Shown here: positions 14,501-21,681 of the stretch, piece after piece | Layout of the letters: the number at the start of each line of letters is the position of its first letter | Numbering within the stretch: the stretch's first letter is position 1 | The notes under the pieces: model-generated | The model's database searches: none | What the model saw: the letters and a program-made list of their open reading frames with translations, nothing else | Told to the model about the DNA's origin: nothing | Program-made: the position numbers and the translations under genes | Origin: Halobacteriales archaeon QS_5_70_15 | GTDB taxonomy: Archaea > Halobacteriota > Halobacteria > Halobacteriales > Haloarculaceae | DNA length: 22,035 nucleotides | Assembly (NCBI GenBank): GCA_003022005.1 | Contig: PXRQ01000106.1 | Location: forward strand, 1-22,035 | Reading direction: 5' to 3'

Positions 14501-17269
14501 GTAGAACGGCTCCAGCCCGTAGTACTGGGCGAGGAGGTCGTCGACGAAGTCCGCGGTGCGGAGCATGTGCTCGGCGGCGCCGTCCGAGAGGACGACGTCC
14601 TGGACCTTCAGCTCGACTAACTGGTCGTCGTGGCGGAGCGGCTGGCCGTGGACGTCCTCGGTGTAGCCGAGTTCCCGGAAGTGGTCGGCGGTGACGCCCA
14701 GTTCCTCGGGTCGGACGGACGTCACGGGGAGGTCGGTCATGTCGTAGCGGACGGTGCCGTCTTTGAACGTCGAGACGCCGTGTTTCGCCCGGAGGATCCC
14801 TTTCTCCATCGGCTCGGGGACCTTCGAGGCGCTGGTGAGCCCCTTGACGCCCTTGAGCTGGTCGAACGCGGCCTCTCGTTCGCGGACGTTCCCGAGGGCG
14901 CTCCGGTACTCGTCGTTCACGTCGATCGTGCGGTTCTCGACGGCGTCGGCCTCGGCTTCACAGCGGGGACAGACCGCCCGTCCGGACTCGTCGGGCGCCA
15001 CCGTGATATCGCAGTCCCGGCAGACGTACCGCGGGACGGTGACGCCGTTGCACTCCGGACAGCGCGCCAGGAAGGTCTGTGTGGCACACTCCGAGCAGGC
15101 GCGTCGGCCGACCTGGACCTCGACGTGGCCCGGCGTGGAGCGACGGTCCGGGGCGTACTTCGCGGCGGCGGCGACGTCGCGCTGTGAGCCGCCCGCCTCA
15201 CCGATGGGGAACAGCGTGTGGACCGCGGGCGAGAGGTCCCGCCGCTCGGACTTCTCCGGGCGACCCATCCGCGAGCCGATCCGGGTGGGCGCCCGCTCGC
15301 GGACCGAGAAGGGCGCCACCTCGTTCACCGCGCGGACGGCGTTCGAGCCCGGCGGGTCGCCCTCGACGGCCCACTCGCGGGCCGCGGTCGAGAGGTCCCC
15401 GAGCGTCCAGGTCCGGTCGAGCCCGGCGGTCAGCCCGAGCGACCGCACGAGCGGGAGCGCGTCGGGGATCGTCACGGTCCCGTCGCCCTGGTGGTGCTCG
15501 ACGAGCAGCGTCTCGAGCGCCTCGACGGTCCCCTCCGTGCGCGGGAGGACGAGGGTGTGCCCGTCGTCCGTGTCCCCGCCGATGCGGTCCGTCCCTCGCG
15601 GCGCGCGCAGCCGCTCGCTCGCGCCGTCGGTTTCCGCCCAGTTGCCGTTCGCCGCCGCGTCGGCGAGCGCGTCGAACGCCTCGACCGTGAGGTCGTGCCA
15701 GAGGTAGGTGTAGGCGGGATGCAACGGGGCGTCGTACTCGGTCGCCCAGCGGAGCGCCGCCCCGGGGTCGGGCGAGCCGAGGTCGACGTGCGGGTCGTCC
15801 CGCATCGCCTGGAGGTCCGCGCCCGCCGCGGCGAGGTCCTCGACCCACCACTCGACGGTGTAGGAGGCGGGCGCGAGCGGGTGGTTGTTCTCGACGAACT
15901 CGCCGTAGTTGACGAGGTACTCGCCCAGGTCGAGCACGGCGTCGACGCCGTTGCGGAGCTCCTCGGCCTCCTCGGGGTCGTCGATCCGCCGGACGTCGCC
16001 GTTCGCGAGCCGCACGGTGGGCCCCTCGATGGAGTCGACGGGGACCACGCCGGCGGCCTTGCCGGGCCGCTCGGTCTTGAGCTGCGTGCCGGTGGCGAGG
16101 AAGTCGTCGACGACGTGCATCGTCGCCGGGTGGACCCCCGCGGTGGCGAACCCGTGGTTGCGCGCCCGGCCGTAGCGCAGCCGGAACCCCCCCGGCCGCG
16201 AGGGGTGGCCGAACACCGGTCGCCCCGCGATGAGGTCCCGGAGGAACTTCGTCGCCGGCTCCGGTCGAACCGGGCCCGCCGGTTCGGGTTCGTCGGCGTC
16301 GGCCTCCGGTCCCGGTTCGGTCGCCGGGTCCCCCGGGTCGGCCGTCCCGTTCCCGTCGTCGACCGACGCGGCGTCCGGTTCCGGGCCCTCGCCGGCATCG
16401 TTCCCGTCGCCGCCCGGGTCCTTCCCGACCCTCCCCTCGATGAGGTCGTCGAGCCAGGGCCAGTCGACCTCCTCGAGTTGCGAGGTGTACCGCTCGATCT
16501 TCGGGGCCTTCTGGGCGATGCCCTCCCCGAGGACGAGACACATCCCGCCGCGGGCGGAGTTGGTGTCCACCCGTTCGAGGTCCCGGTAGCCCGAGACCCC
16601 CTCCTCGCCCGTGGCCTCCCCGTCGAGCATGACGGGGCTGTTCTGGGCGATGAACCGCGTCTCCTCGTCCTTGGGCGTGTACTGGAGGCCCGTCTCCTTG
16701 TCGTAGAGGTCGATCTCCTCGACGTAGCGCTCGACCTCGTCCTCGCGGGGCTTGTACTCCTCGAGGCCGACGAGGGTGCGGGTGTAGTCGGCCACGAGCA
16801 CCGACAGCGCCTGGGCGGTTCCACCCGCCGACCGGATGGGCCCGGCGTAATACACCCGGACGCACTCCGTACCGTCGTCGTTCTCGAGCACCTCGACGCG
16901 GTCGATCCCCTCGATGGGTGCCGCGACGACCCCCTCGGTGAGGAGCGCGACCGCCGTCCGGACCGCGCCCTCGACCTTCCCGGCGCGGGTGTCGTAGTCC
17001 CCGACCTCCCCCTCGGCGAACGACCGCGCGAGTTCGAGCGCGGCCTCCTCGCGGCTGATGTCCGGATCGGCCTCCATCCCCCGGACGCGGTCGGCCACAC
17101 CGGGAATACCGAGGATGTTCTCGACGCGGTCGGCCATGTCCTTCGCGATCGGGATCTCGACGTCCTCGGTCGGGTCGCCGCCGCGCTCCCGGGCGCGTGT
17201 GGCGACCGCCATCGCCTCGTCGAGGCGGGACTCCAGCCCCTCGAAGTACCGCTCGTCCTCGGGTCTCAC
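11516..17269 (-). CDS. polC: DNA polymerase D (family D) large subunit DP2, precursor with two inteins
   Basis: DP2, the catalytic subunit of the replicative archaeal polymerase D, works with the proofreading subunit DP1 (not in this window). The precursor is 1917 residues: N-extein 973 (17269-14351), intein 1 of 180, extein 29, intein 2 of 516, and C-extein 219, giving a mature protein of 1221 residues. The N-terminus is VRPEDERYFEGLESRLDEAM. A haloarchaeal Asp/Gly/Pro/Glu-rich insertion covers about residues 281-337. A Cys-rich zinc region (CSEC, CPEC, CRDC, CPRC) lies near 723-775. The catalytic loop is NCDGDED, split by intein 1. A C-terminal zinc motif (CLDCGEKY...CRECGG) lies near precursor residue 1835. 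GTG 17269 is chosen because family homology begins there. polC, polA2 and polD2 are alternative names. Confidence 0.95.
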   Translation of the reverse strand: MRPEDERYFEGLESRLDEAMAVATRARERGGDPTEDVEIPIAKDMADRVENILGIPGVADRVRGMEADPDISREEAALELARSFAEGEVGDYDTRAGKVEGAVRTAVALLTEGVVAAPIEGIDRVEVLENDDGTECVRVYYAGPIRSAGGTAQALSVLVADYTRTLVGLEEYKPREDEVERYVEEIDLYDKETGLQYTPKDEETRFIAQNSPVMLDGEATGEEGVSGYRDLERVDTNSARGGMCLVLGEGIAQKAPKIERYTSQLEEVDWPWLDDLIEGRVGKDPGGDGNDAGEGPEPDAASVDDGNGTADPGDPATEPGPEADADEPEPAGPVRPEPATKFLRDLIAGRPVFGHPSRPGGFRLRYGRARNHGFATAGVHPATMHVVDDFLATGTQLKTERPGKAAGVVPVDSIEGPTVRLANGDVRRIDDPEEAEELRNGVDAVLDLGEYLVNYGEFVENNHPLAPASYTVEWWVEDLAAAGADLQAMRDDPHVDLGSPDPGAALRWATEYDAPLHPAYTYLWHDLTVEAFDALADAAANGNWAETDGASERLRAPRGTDRIGGDTDDGHTLVLPRTEGTVEALETLLVEHHQGDGTVTIPDALPLVRSLGLTAGLDRTWTLGDLSTAAREWAVEGDPPGSNAVRAVNEVAPFSVRERAPTRIGSRMGRPEKSERRDLSPAVHTLFPIGEAGGSQRDVAAAAKYAPDRRSTPGHVEVQVGRRACSECATQTFLARCPECNGVTVPRYVCRDCDITVAPDESGRAVCPRCEAEADAVENRTIDVNDEYRSALGNVREREAAFDQLKGVKGLTSASKVPEPMEKGILRAKHGVSTFKDGTVRYDMTDLPVTSVRPEELGVTADHFRELGYTEDVHGQPLRHDDQLVELKVQDVVLSDGAAEHMLRTADFVDDLLAQYYGLEPFYEAEDRDDLVGELVFGMAPHTSAAVVGRVVGFTSAAVGYAHPYFHAAKRRNCFHPETKLRYEDGDGWHEVSIERFVEARLDEDTADTDDFGTLVTELDGAVRVPSVTGDGEKVLKPVEAVSKHVSPDHHVRVETHGGRSLIVTPEHELLRWDEGIERVPASEVEPGMCLPVSTQWGEAGGATRSSPAVTDGGSTLDTVSDVSLVESDTEHVYCVTVPETHTLAVNGVLAAQCDGDEDCVMLLMDGLLNFSKSYLPDQRGGSVAEDSRLVAFGPDGETRFLTFEAFWDELESPVEHDGKFQKRACLSEGWKTYAFEENHDAAPRPIEKAIRYPAGEDEQLLRVSTQFGRSVDITANHSLFRYENGIEEVAGDDLSEGDLILAPRSLPVDSEATTLDAAELVDEPYVVIDDRAEDLLRTVRASTERGSEAHAAFESGLSDRLSKDKIPYGRLERILEHGGLAVPDDSKIAPWGSTNGVRRRIEVDEEFAWLLGLFVAEGSTSSVPPAISNADEALIERAAAVTRETLGVDPHVRWSNRAYELQFPAVFREVLYGLGFADEDSYDSSEKVIPDAVLRAPDDVARSFLRGFIAGDGSDTIDDNVTTVSFHTTSEDVKDGLVFLLHRFGVVANVSHRERDETRQPIYTVTTPGGADDNPLHRVLDGEEPSLPKSLVVRIPDALMDLRGMDIQGVKQVVPKYRKRGENVSLEKLREMIERIERRELPAGATEKLDELRPLVDGDLSYLRVTDVERVDYDGYLYDLQVGGDPVFTTNWLYAHNSMDAPLVMSSRIDPTEIDDEAHNMDVVERYPRAFYEATLRMTEPDEVDVEIAEASLGTETEYTGFRHTHDTSDIALGPDLSAYKTLGDMQKKMDGQLDLARKIRAVDETDVAERIIEYHFLPDLIGNLRAFSRQETRCLDCGEKYRRMPLTGDCRECGGNVNLTVHRGSVDKYMQTARTVAEEFGCREYTKQRLEILERSLESIFEDDTNKQSGIADFM
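12176..13723 (-). mobile_element. Intein 2 of DP2: full-length class-1 intein with LAGLIDADG homing endonuclease
   Basis: 516 residues inserted between extein ...PDQRGG and SMDAPLV. It begins with Ser1 (SVAEDSRL) instead of Cys. Block B is GRSVDITANHSL (Thr93, His96). The two endonuclease helices are LLGLFVAEGS (229-238) and FLRGFIAGDGS (323-333), each with an acidic residue in the usual active-site position. Block F is around GYLYDLQV, and the C-terminus is the canonical WLYAHN followed by Ser+1. All splicing residues for a Ser-type class-1 intein are present, and both endonuclease motifs look functional. Boundaries were verified codon by codon against the contiguous extein motif. Confidence 0.93.
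13811..14350 (-). mobile_element. Intein 1 of DP2: 180-residue mini-intein ending in Gln, inside the catalytic loop
   Basis: 180 residues inserted between AAKRRN and CDGDED. It starts with Cys1 (CFHPETKL). Block B is GRSLIVTPEHEL (Thr92, His95), and block F/G is VYCVTVPETHTLAVNGVLAAQ followed by Cys+1. No LAGLIDADG motif is present. A Ser/Gly/Thr-rich segment (about residues 121-150) sits where an endonuclease would be inserted. The last two residues are Ala-Gln instead of the usual His-Asn. As I recall, the Pyrococcus PolII intein at this site also ends in Gln and splices, so the Gln is probably compatible with activity. Removal is required to rebuild the catalytic NCDGDED loop. Confidence 0.93.
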
Positions 17270-17376
17270 GGTCGATCCACCCCCCGTCCGGCCCGGTCGT
17301 CCCGGAGGGGGTCCACCCCGTCGCTCCCGGGGCGGGCGTCGACCCCGCGTCCCCCCCCGACCTGCCGGTGATACAT
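17266..17376 (-). CDS. Possible 36-codon leader ORF coupled to polD2 by a GTGA overlap
   Basis: ATG 17376 opens a 36-residue frame (MYHRQVGGGRGVDARPGSDG...) whose TGA stop (17268-17266) overlaps the GTG start of polD2 in GTGA, the same coupling seen between livG and livF. A TATA-like CTTTTTG (minus strand, 17402-17408) lies about 29 nt upstream, the spacing for a leaderless start at this ATG. Third positions are mostly G/C. No family is recognised. The alternative is plain leader RNA, or an N-terminally extended DP2 starting at GTG 17380 in the polymerase frame; that extension is Arg/Gly/Pro-rich and nearly free of acidic residues, unlike haloarchaeal proteins. Confidence 0.28.
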   Translation of the reverse strand: MYHRQVGGGRGVDARPGSDGVDPLRDDRAGRGVDRP

Positions 17377-17401
17377 GCACGTCGCCTGGCGCGTCCGGGG
17401 C

Positions 17402-17408
17402 AAAAAGC
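17402..17408 (-). promoter_or_regulatory. Candidate TATA element for polD2 (minus strand)
   Basis: AAAAAGC at 17402-17408 reads GCTTTTT on the minus strand and is the best AT-rich element on the polD2 side of the 268-bp divergent region. It predicts a start site near 17378-17380 and a leader of about 110 nt before the polD2 GTG at 17269. Confidence 0.4.
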
Positions 17409-17504
17409 TTCGCGTGTCCCCCGATCCGGGAACGCCTCGGAGCCGCACGCCCCCTCCGTTCCCTCTCAGAACGACAGGGGCTCGCGTTCGACAGCGGCGG
17501 AAGC

Positions 17505-17510
17505 GTTAAA
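17505..17510 (+). promoter_or_regulatory. TATA element of the orc gene (plus strand)
   Basis: GTTAAA at 17505-17510 is centred about 30 nt before the orc ATG at 17538, consistent with a transcript carrying a leader of only a few bases. GGTGAAAGTGAA just before the ATG resembles a weak ribosome-binding site. Confidence 0.5.
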
Positions 17511-17537
17511 CGGCCACCCGACCGTGGTGAAAGTGAA

Positions 17538-18613
17538 ATGGACGGGGACATGCTCGGCTGGGACGAGTCGGTGTTCCGCGACGAGCACGTCTTCGAGTTC
17601 GACTACCTCCCCGAGGCGTTCCTGCATCGGGACACGCAGATGGAGACGCTGAAGTACGCGCTCCGGCCCGCGGTGCGGGGCTCGCGGCCGCTGAACGTCC
17701 TCGCCAACGGCCCGCCCGGGACGGGCAAGACGACGGCGGTGATGAAGCTGTTCGACGAACTGGCCGGCGTCTCGGACGTCCGGGCCGTGCGGGTGAACTG
17801 CCAGGTGAACTCCACGCGGTACTCGGTGTTCTCGCGCCTGTTCGAGGGGATCTTCGAGTACGAGCCCCCGACGTCGGGCATCTCGTTCAAGAAGCTGTTC
17901 GGGCAGATCACCGACCACCTCGTCGAGGAGGACGAGGTGCTGATCGTGGCGCTCGACGACGTGAACTACCTGTTCTACGAGAGCGAGGCCAGCGACACGC
18001 TCTACTCGCTGCTGCGCGCCCACGAGGAGCACTCGGGCGCGTGGTCGAGGCACTGGACGGCCGCGTGCAGTCGGTGTTCCGTCCGGAGGAGGTGTACTTC
18101 CCGACCTACGGCGAGCCCGAGACGGTGGACATCCTCCGCGAGCGGGTCGAGCGGGGGTTCCGCGAGGGCGCTCTCGGCCCGCAGGTGCTCGACCGGGTCG
18201 CCGAACTCACGGTCGACTCCGGGGGCGACCTCCGGGTGGGGATCGACCTGCTCCGGCGCGCGGGGCTGAACGCCGAGATGCGCGGCTCGACCGAGGTCGC
18301 CACCGAGGACGTCGAGGACGCCTACGAGAAGGCCAAGCACGTCCACCTCTCCCGGCACCTCCGCGGGCTCTCGGATTCGGAGCGGTCGCTGCTGCGCGTG
18401 CTCGCCGAACACGACGGCGACCGTGCGGGCGACGTCTACGAGGCGTTCCAGGCAGAGAGCGGCCTCGGCTACACCCGCTACTCCGAGATCGTCAACAAGC
18501 TCGATCAGCTGGGAGTCATCGAGGCCGAGTACACCAACGTCGAGGGCCGCGGGCGCTCCCGGCGGCTCACGCTGGCGTACGACACCGAGGCCGTGCTCGA
18601 CCGGCTGGATTGA
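17538..18613 (+). pseudogene. Orc1/Cdc6 replication initiator, disrupted: out-of-frame loss of the sensor-1 segment
   Basis: An archaeal Orc1/Cdc6 AAA+ origin-binding protein, divergent from polD2. Frame 3 from ATG 17538 gives MDGDMLGWDESVFRDEHVF, Walker A NGPPGTGKTT, Walker B VLIVALDDVNYLF, and stops making sense after LLRAHEEHSGA at 18041. Frame 2 picks up at once with VVEALDGRVQSVFRPEEVYFP and continues through the lid domain (LTVDSGGDLRVGIDLLRRAG) and the winged helix (YTRYSEIVNKLDQLGVIEAEY) to the stop at 18611-18613. Family members carry about 14 residues at the junction, including the sensor-1 strand (of type VVSDLSLD), so roughly 43 nt are absent. The intact product would be about 370 residues. 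As read, the protein would be truncated without a DNA-binding domain. A sequence or assembly error is possible. Confidence 0.87.
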
Positions 18614-18753
18614 GTGGTGTTTCGAGTGTCGTCTTTCGAGCCCGTCCACCCCATCGACGGGGAGATCGTACCAACTCCTGACAGAAACGACGTTCGAGAT
18701 ATAGAGGGTGGATTCAGCAGCGGAAAGCTTGCATCCGCCTGGGATTCCAGTGG

Positions 18754-19614
18754 TCAAGCTGGCGGTCCATCCCGGATGCGCGCCATATTCTGCTCTTTCT
18801 CACCTGGTTCGAAGCCGTCCGTAGCCAGCAGCCACGTTGCCCCCAACTCAATGCACGTCTCGATATAGTCGGGGGGTGCGTCTGGTGGGGATAATGGCAG
18901 CACGATTTCACCCGGCTCATCAGTCAGTCCATGATAGTACCCCAGCATCTCTCGAAGCTCTTCGACCAGCGAGCCCGTCGCCTGTTCACCCTGCGGGCCT
19001 TCCCCGGATTCGGTCATCGCCGGCCAGTTCGGCATAATTCCATCCCACTGGGCTGCGCGCTGGAACGGTCTCTTGTTCGGCCACCACCCACCCAACACGA
19101 TTGGAATACGAGGCGTCTGGACTGGCAACTGAGCTAGTTCAAGTTCTTCTACGAAGAAGTGGTCGCCGTCGTAGCTGAAGTCTTCCCCGCCCCAGAGTCC
19201 ACTGATAATTTCGAGCGCCTCATCGTATTTCACCCCCAGCTGTCCCGAGTCCGATTGCCGACCCATGGTTGTATGCTCGGATGGTGTTCCGAGTCCACCG
19301 CCGAGGAGGACCCGCCCGTTCGAGAGCTGGTCGAGGGTCGCAAGGTCGTGGGCGAGTTGCCATGGTTGCCGCCGCGGGATCGGCGTGATCCACGTCCCGA
19401 GCTGTAACTGGTCTGTGTGTGTTGCGCTCCCAGCCAGCAATGTCCACGGATCAGTATAGTTCCATGAAATCGAGTCACTCAGAAACACACCGTCCCAGCC
19501 GGCTTCTTCCGCGGCGACGGCGTATTCGACCACATCGGTGACATCCACTGCGGCGGGGTTTTTAACCCAGAGGCCATACGACACGTCCGCAGTCTGAGTG
19601 TCTGATGGTGTCAT
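18754..19614 (-). CDS. LLM-class F420/flavin-dependent oxidoreductase
   Basis: A 286-residue luciferase-like TIM-barrel oxidoreductase. Recognisable features are YGLWVKNPAAVDVTDVVEYAVAAEEAGWDGVFLSDS (13-48), LGTWITPIPRRQPWQLAHDLATLDQLSNGRVLLGGGLG (72-109), YDEALEIISGLWGGEDFSYDGDHF and the late GATWLLATD. Family members use F420 or FMN, and the substrate cannot be predicted. ATG 19614 is preferred over ATG 19662 because AAGGAG lies 8 nt upstream and homology starts soon after. The gene is lower in GC and less biased in codon use than polD2 or mdh on either side, suggesting recent transfer. Its 3' end faces the orc gene. Confidence 0.85.
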   Translation of the reverse strand: MTPSDTQTADVSYGLWVKNPAAVDVTDVVEYAVAAEEAGWDGVFLSDSISWNYTDPWTLLAGSATHTDQLQLGTWITPIPRRQPWQLAHDLATLDQLSNGRVLLGGGLGTPSEHTTMGRQSDSGQLGVKYDEALEIISGLWGGEDFSYDGDHFFVEELELAQLPVQTPRIPIVLGGWWPNKRPFQRAAQWDGIMPNWPAMTESGEGPQGEQATGSLVEELREMLGYYHGLTDEPGEIVLPLSPPDAPPDYIETCIELGATWLLATDGFEPGEKEQNMARIRDGPPA

Positions 19615-19955
19615 CTCGGATGCTCCTTGTCCGGGCTTTAGGGATTGCGCGTTCAAGCGCATTCAATCCCAGACGCCCTCATATCAGCATCCGCATCGAG
19701 TGTGTTAAATTCTAACCTATTTCGAACCGTCTACTGATCGATTCGCGCCTACATCTCGCACGCGCCAAGAAAACTATCCAATATGGAACAGGTGAGCTAG
19801 TGGGGTACGAAACTGCAAGTCCGAGGTTGACGAACCATTGAGCCGCGATGCCCGACCGGGCGCCGAGGGGCAGCGCCCGGTCCGCTCGGAGACGGCCGTA
19901 CGGGTCCGCGACGTGGACCATCCCGGTCGACGAGGACCGCACACCGAAGAGAACC

Positions 19956-19961
19956 ATTTAC
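19956..19961 (+). promoter_or_regulatory. TATA element of mdh
   Basis: ATTTAC at 19956-19961 is centred about 28 nt upstream of the mdh ATG at 19987, the spacing for a leaderless transcript. Confidence 0.5.
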
Positions 19962-19964
19962 CAC

Positions 19965-19983
19965 CGGGGGGTCCGTCCCCCCG
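19965..19983 (+). promoter_or_regulatory. Perfect G/C palindrome between the mdh TATA box and start codon
   Basis: CGGGGGG (19965-19971) and CCCCCCG (19977-19983) form a 7-bp inverted repeat with loop TCCGT, ending 3 nt before the ATG. In a leaderless gene this lies in the promoter DNA, not the RNA, so it would act as an operator-like site. If transcription starts upstream it would be a start-codon-proximal hairpin. Its function is inferred. Confidence 0.4.
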
Positions 19984-19986
19984 ACC

Positions 19987-20901
19987 ATGAGCAAGGTGAG
20001 CGTCATCGGCGCGGCGGGCACCGTCGGGGCGGCGGCCGGCTACAACCTCGCGCTCCGCGACATCGTCGACGAGCTCGTGTTCGTGGACATCCCGGACCAG
20101 CGCGAGAGTACCGTCGGCCAGGCCGCGGACACCAACCACGGCATCGCCTACGACTCGAACACCACGGTCCGGCAGGGCGAGTACGAGGACACCGCCGGAA
20201 GCGACGTGGTCGTCATCACCGCGGGCATCCCGCGCCAGCCCGGGCAGACCCGGATCGACCTCGCCGGGGACAACGCGCCCATCATGGAGGACATCGGCTC
20301 GTCGCTCGACGAGTACAACGACGACTACGTCTCGATCACCACCTCGAACCCGGTCGACCTCCTCAACCGACACCTCTACGAGACGGGCGACCGCCCCCGC
20401 GAGCAGGTGATCGGCTTCGGGGGCCGGCTGGACTCCGCGCGGTTCCGCTACGTCCTCTCCGAGCGGTTCGACGTCCCCGTGAGGAACGTCGAAGCGACCA
20501 TCCTCGGCGAGCACGGCGACGCGCAGGTCCCCGTCTTCTCGAAGGTCCGCGTCGACGGCACCGACCCCGAGTTCACCGACGACGAGAAGGAGGGGATCCT
20601 GGGCGACCTCCAGGAGTCGGCGATGGACGTCATCGAGCGCAAGGGCGCCACCCAGTGGGGACCGGCGACCGGCGTCGCCCACATGACCGAGGCCGTCCTC
20701 CGGGACACCGGCGAGGTGCTCCCCGGCTCGGTGAAGCTGGATGGCGAGTTCGGCCACGAGGACACCGCCTTCGGCGTCCCCGTCAAGCTCGGGTCGAACG
20801 GCGTGGAGGAGGTGATCGAGTGGGACCTCGACGACTACGAGGCCGACCTGATGGACGAGGCCGCCGAGAAGCTCCGCGAGCAGTACGGGAAGATCGCCTG
20901 A
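19987..20901 (+). CDS. mdh: Malate dehydrogenase (lactate dehydrogenase-like tetrameric type)
   Basis: A 304-residue NAD(H)-dependent enzyme of the TCA cycle interconverting malate and oxaloacetate, close in sequence to the well-studied Haloarcula marismortui enzyme. The dinucleotide motif is GAAGTVG (8-14) and the ribose-binding Asp is in VFVDIP (about 34). Arg83 in [10 protein letters not shown] is the residue giving malate rather than lactate specificity. Arg89 and Arg152, and the catalytic pair Asp149/His176 (RLDSARF and GEHGDAQVP), are all present. It is very acidic, as expected for a haloarchaeal cytosolic protein. ATG 19987 matches the family start and TATA spacing. It is monocistronic. 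Confidence 0.97.
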   Translation: MSKVSVIGAAGTVGAAAGYNLALRDIVDELVFVDIPDQRESTVGQAADTNHGIAYDSNTTVRQGEYEDTAGSDVVVITAGIPRQPGQTRIDLAGDNAPIMEDIGSSLDEYNDDYVSITTSNPVDLLNRHLYETGDRPREQVIGFGGRLDSARFRYVLSERFDVPVRNVEATILGEHGDAQVPVFSKVRVDGTDPEFTDDEKEGILGDLQESAMDVIERKGATQWGPATGVAHMTEAVLRDTGEVLPGSVKLDGEFGHEDTAFGVPVKLGSNGVEEVIEWDLDDYEADLMDEAAEKLREQYGKIA

Positions 20902-21378
20902 GTGTCACTCGGCGCCCCGTCCCGCGCGTACCGGACCGATCCGGTTCGCCGGTTCGAGCCGCCCGGGTCGGACCGGGGCTCCGCTCGGGGTCGCGGTCTG
21001 TAGTAGCGTTTTGAACTCTTTACTCACGGCCGGGGGGACCGCCCCCGTCCGGAGTGTGGCATCGGTTCCAAACCCTACTATAGCTTATCGCGTCCGCCGA
21101 TGGGGTATCGTCGAACGGGCGGTCGTACCGTCCGGCGACCACGTACTCGCCGCCGTCGGCGCTCGCCGTGCCCCGTGCCCGACGTATCCCCGGCCGTGGC
21201 GTCGCCGATCACTCCCGGTCGATGCGCCGGTCGGCCGCGTCGCGACGCCGCTGTCGTGCAGCGATCCCGACCGGAGGCTCGCTGTGTGACCCTATCCGGT
21301 GTCGAGACTGACGTTTGCGCGTGGACACGCGCTACGCTACGGGTCGACGGTCGAAGCTACATCGCGGACGGGACCGGG
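20902..21378. other. 477-bp stretch with no supportable gene
   Basis: Open frames exist on both strands but none shows a recognisable protein. T-rich GTTTTGAACTCTTT at 21008-21021 could be where mdh transcription ends. A 6-bp G/C hairpin follows (CGGGGG 21031-21036, CCCCCG 21042-21047), resembling the one before mdh. A TATA-like CTATAG near 21078-21083 precedes an ATG at 21100, but the frame from it is Arg/Pro-rich and runs antisense through the next candidate gene, so I do not call it. Confidence 0.5.
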
Positions 21379-21498
21379 CTACTCGCGGTCGGTCCACCGG
21401 TCGCGTCGGTCACGCCGGTCCCGCGTGACCTCCTCCGGCACCCTCTCGCCGACGAGGTCGGCCCACTCCTCGACGTGCGTGCGGTCGTCCCGGGGCAT
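21379..21498 (-). CDS. Possible small charged protein (39 residues)
   Basis: ATG 21498 begins a 39-residue frame (MPRDDRTHVEEWADLVGERV...) ending at TAG 21379. The composition is typically haloarchaeal: the front half looks like an amphipathic helix (HVEEWADLVGERVPEEV), and the tail is an Arg/Asp tract. A good TATA element (GTTATATT on the minus strand, 21522-21529) is centred 27-28 nt upstream, fitting a leaderless transcript. GGAGG near 21509-21513 is an additional possible ribosome-binding site. No function is recognised. It is divergent from the HTH gene to its right. Confidence 0.42.
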   Translation of the reverse strand: MPRDDRTHVEEWADLVGERVPEEVTRDRRDRRDRWTDRE

Positions 21499-21521
21499 AC
21501 CAGTGAGTTCCTCCGCCGGCC

Positions 21522-21529
21522 AATATAAC
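21522..21529 (-). promoter_or_regulatory. TATA element of the small-protein gene
   Basis: AATATAAC at 21522-21529 (minus strand GTTATATT) is the strongest TATA-like site in the right 1 kb. It lies at leaderless spacing from the ATG at 21498 and is the main reason to take that small frame seriously. Confidence 0.5.
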
Positions 21530-21681
21530 GGTTGTGCCTGCTCCCGGCCGGCGGGGACCACGGGTCCGGTGTCCAGTGGCGGCTCGGGACCGCTCGACCG
21601 GACCGGGGACCTCCACACGACGGAGGGGAACGCGCGCGGCGAGGGGAACAGGCATACCCTCCCGGGCGCAAGCGGGTGCGA

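Larger units (their letters stand above)
19615..19986. other. Divergent intergenic region between the LLM oxidoreductase and mdh
   Basis: These 372 bp contain the promoters of both flanking genes. ATTTAAC (minus strand, 19704-19710) is a TATA candidate for the oxidoreductase, and AAGGAG (minus strand, centred near 19625) is its ribosome-binding site. The segment 19680-19810 is clearly AT-richer than its surroundings. A minus-strand frame ending at 19712 encodes an uncertain hydrophobic run ([11 protein letters not shown]...YWIVFL). I cannot assign it and treat it as probable non-coding or remnant sequence. Confidence 0.4.

Noticed and set aside
15218..17371. 717-codon plus-strand frame
   Set aside because: It is antisense to the conserved N-extein of DP2, a by-product of GC-rich codon use.
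20955..20970. GGTTCGAGCC-like segment resembling a tRNA T-arm
   Set aside because: No acceptor, D or anticodon arms can be formed around it, and the required 5' part would lie inside mdh.
21100..21528. 142-codon plus-strand frame after a CTATAG element
   Set aside because: The N-terminus is Arg/Pro-rich with no acidic character, there is no recognisable family, and it overlaps antisense a better-supported small gene.
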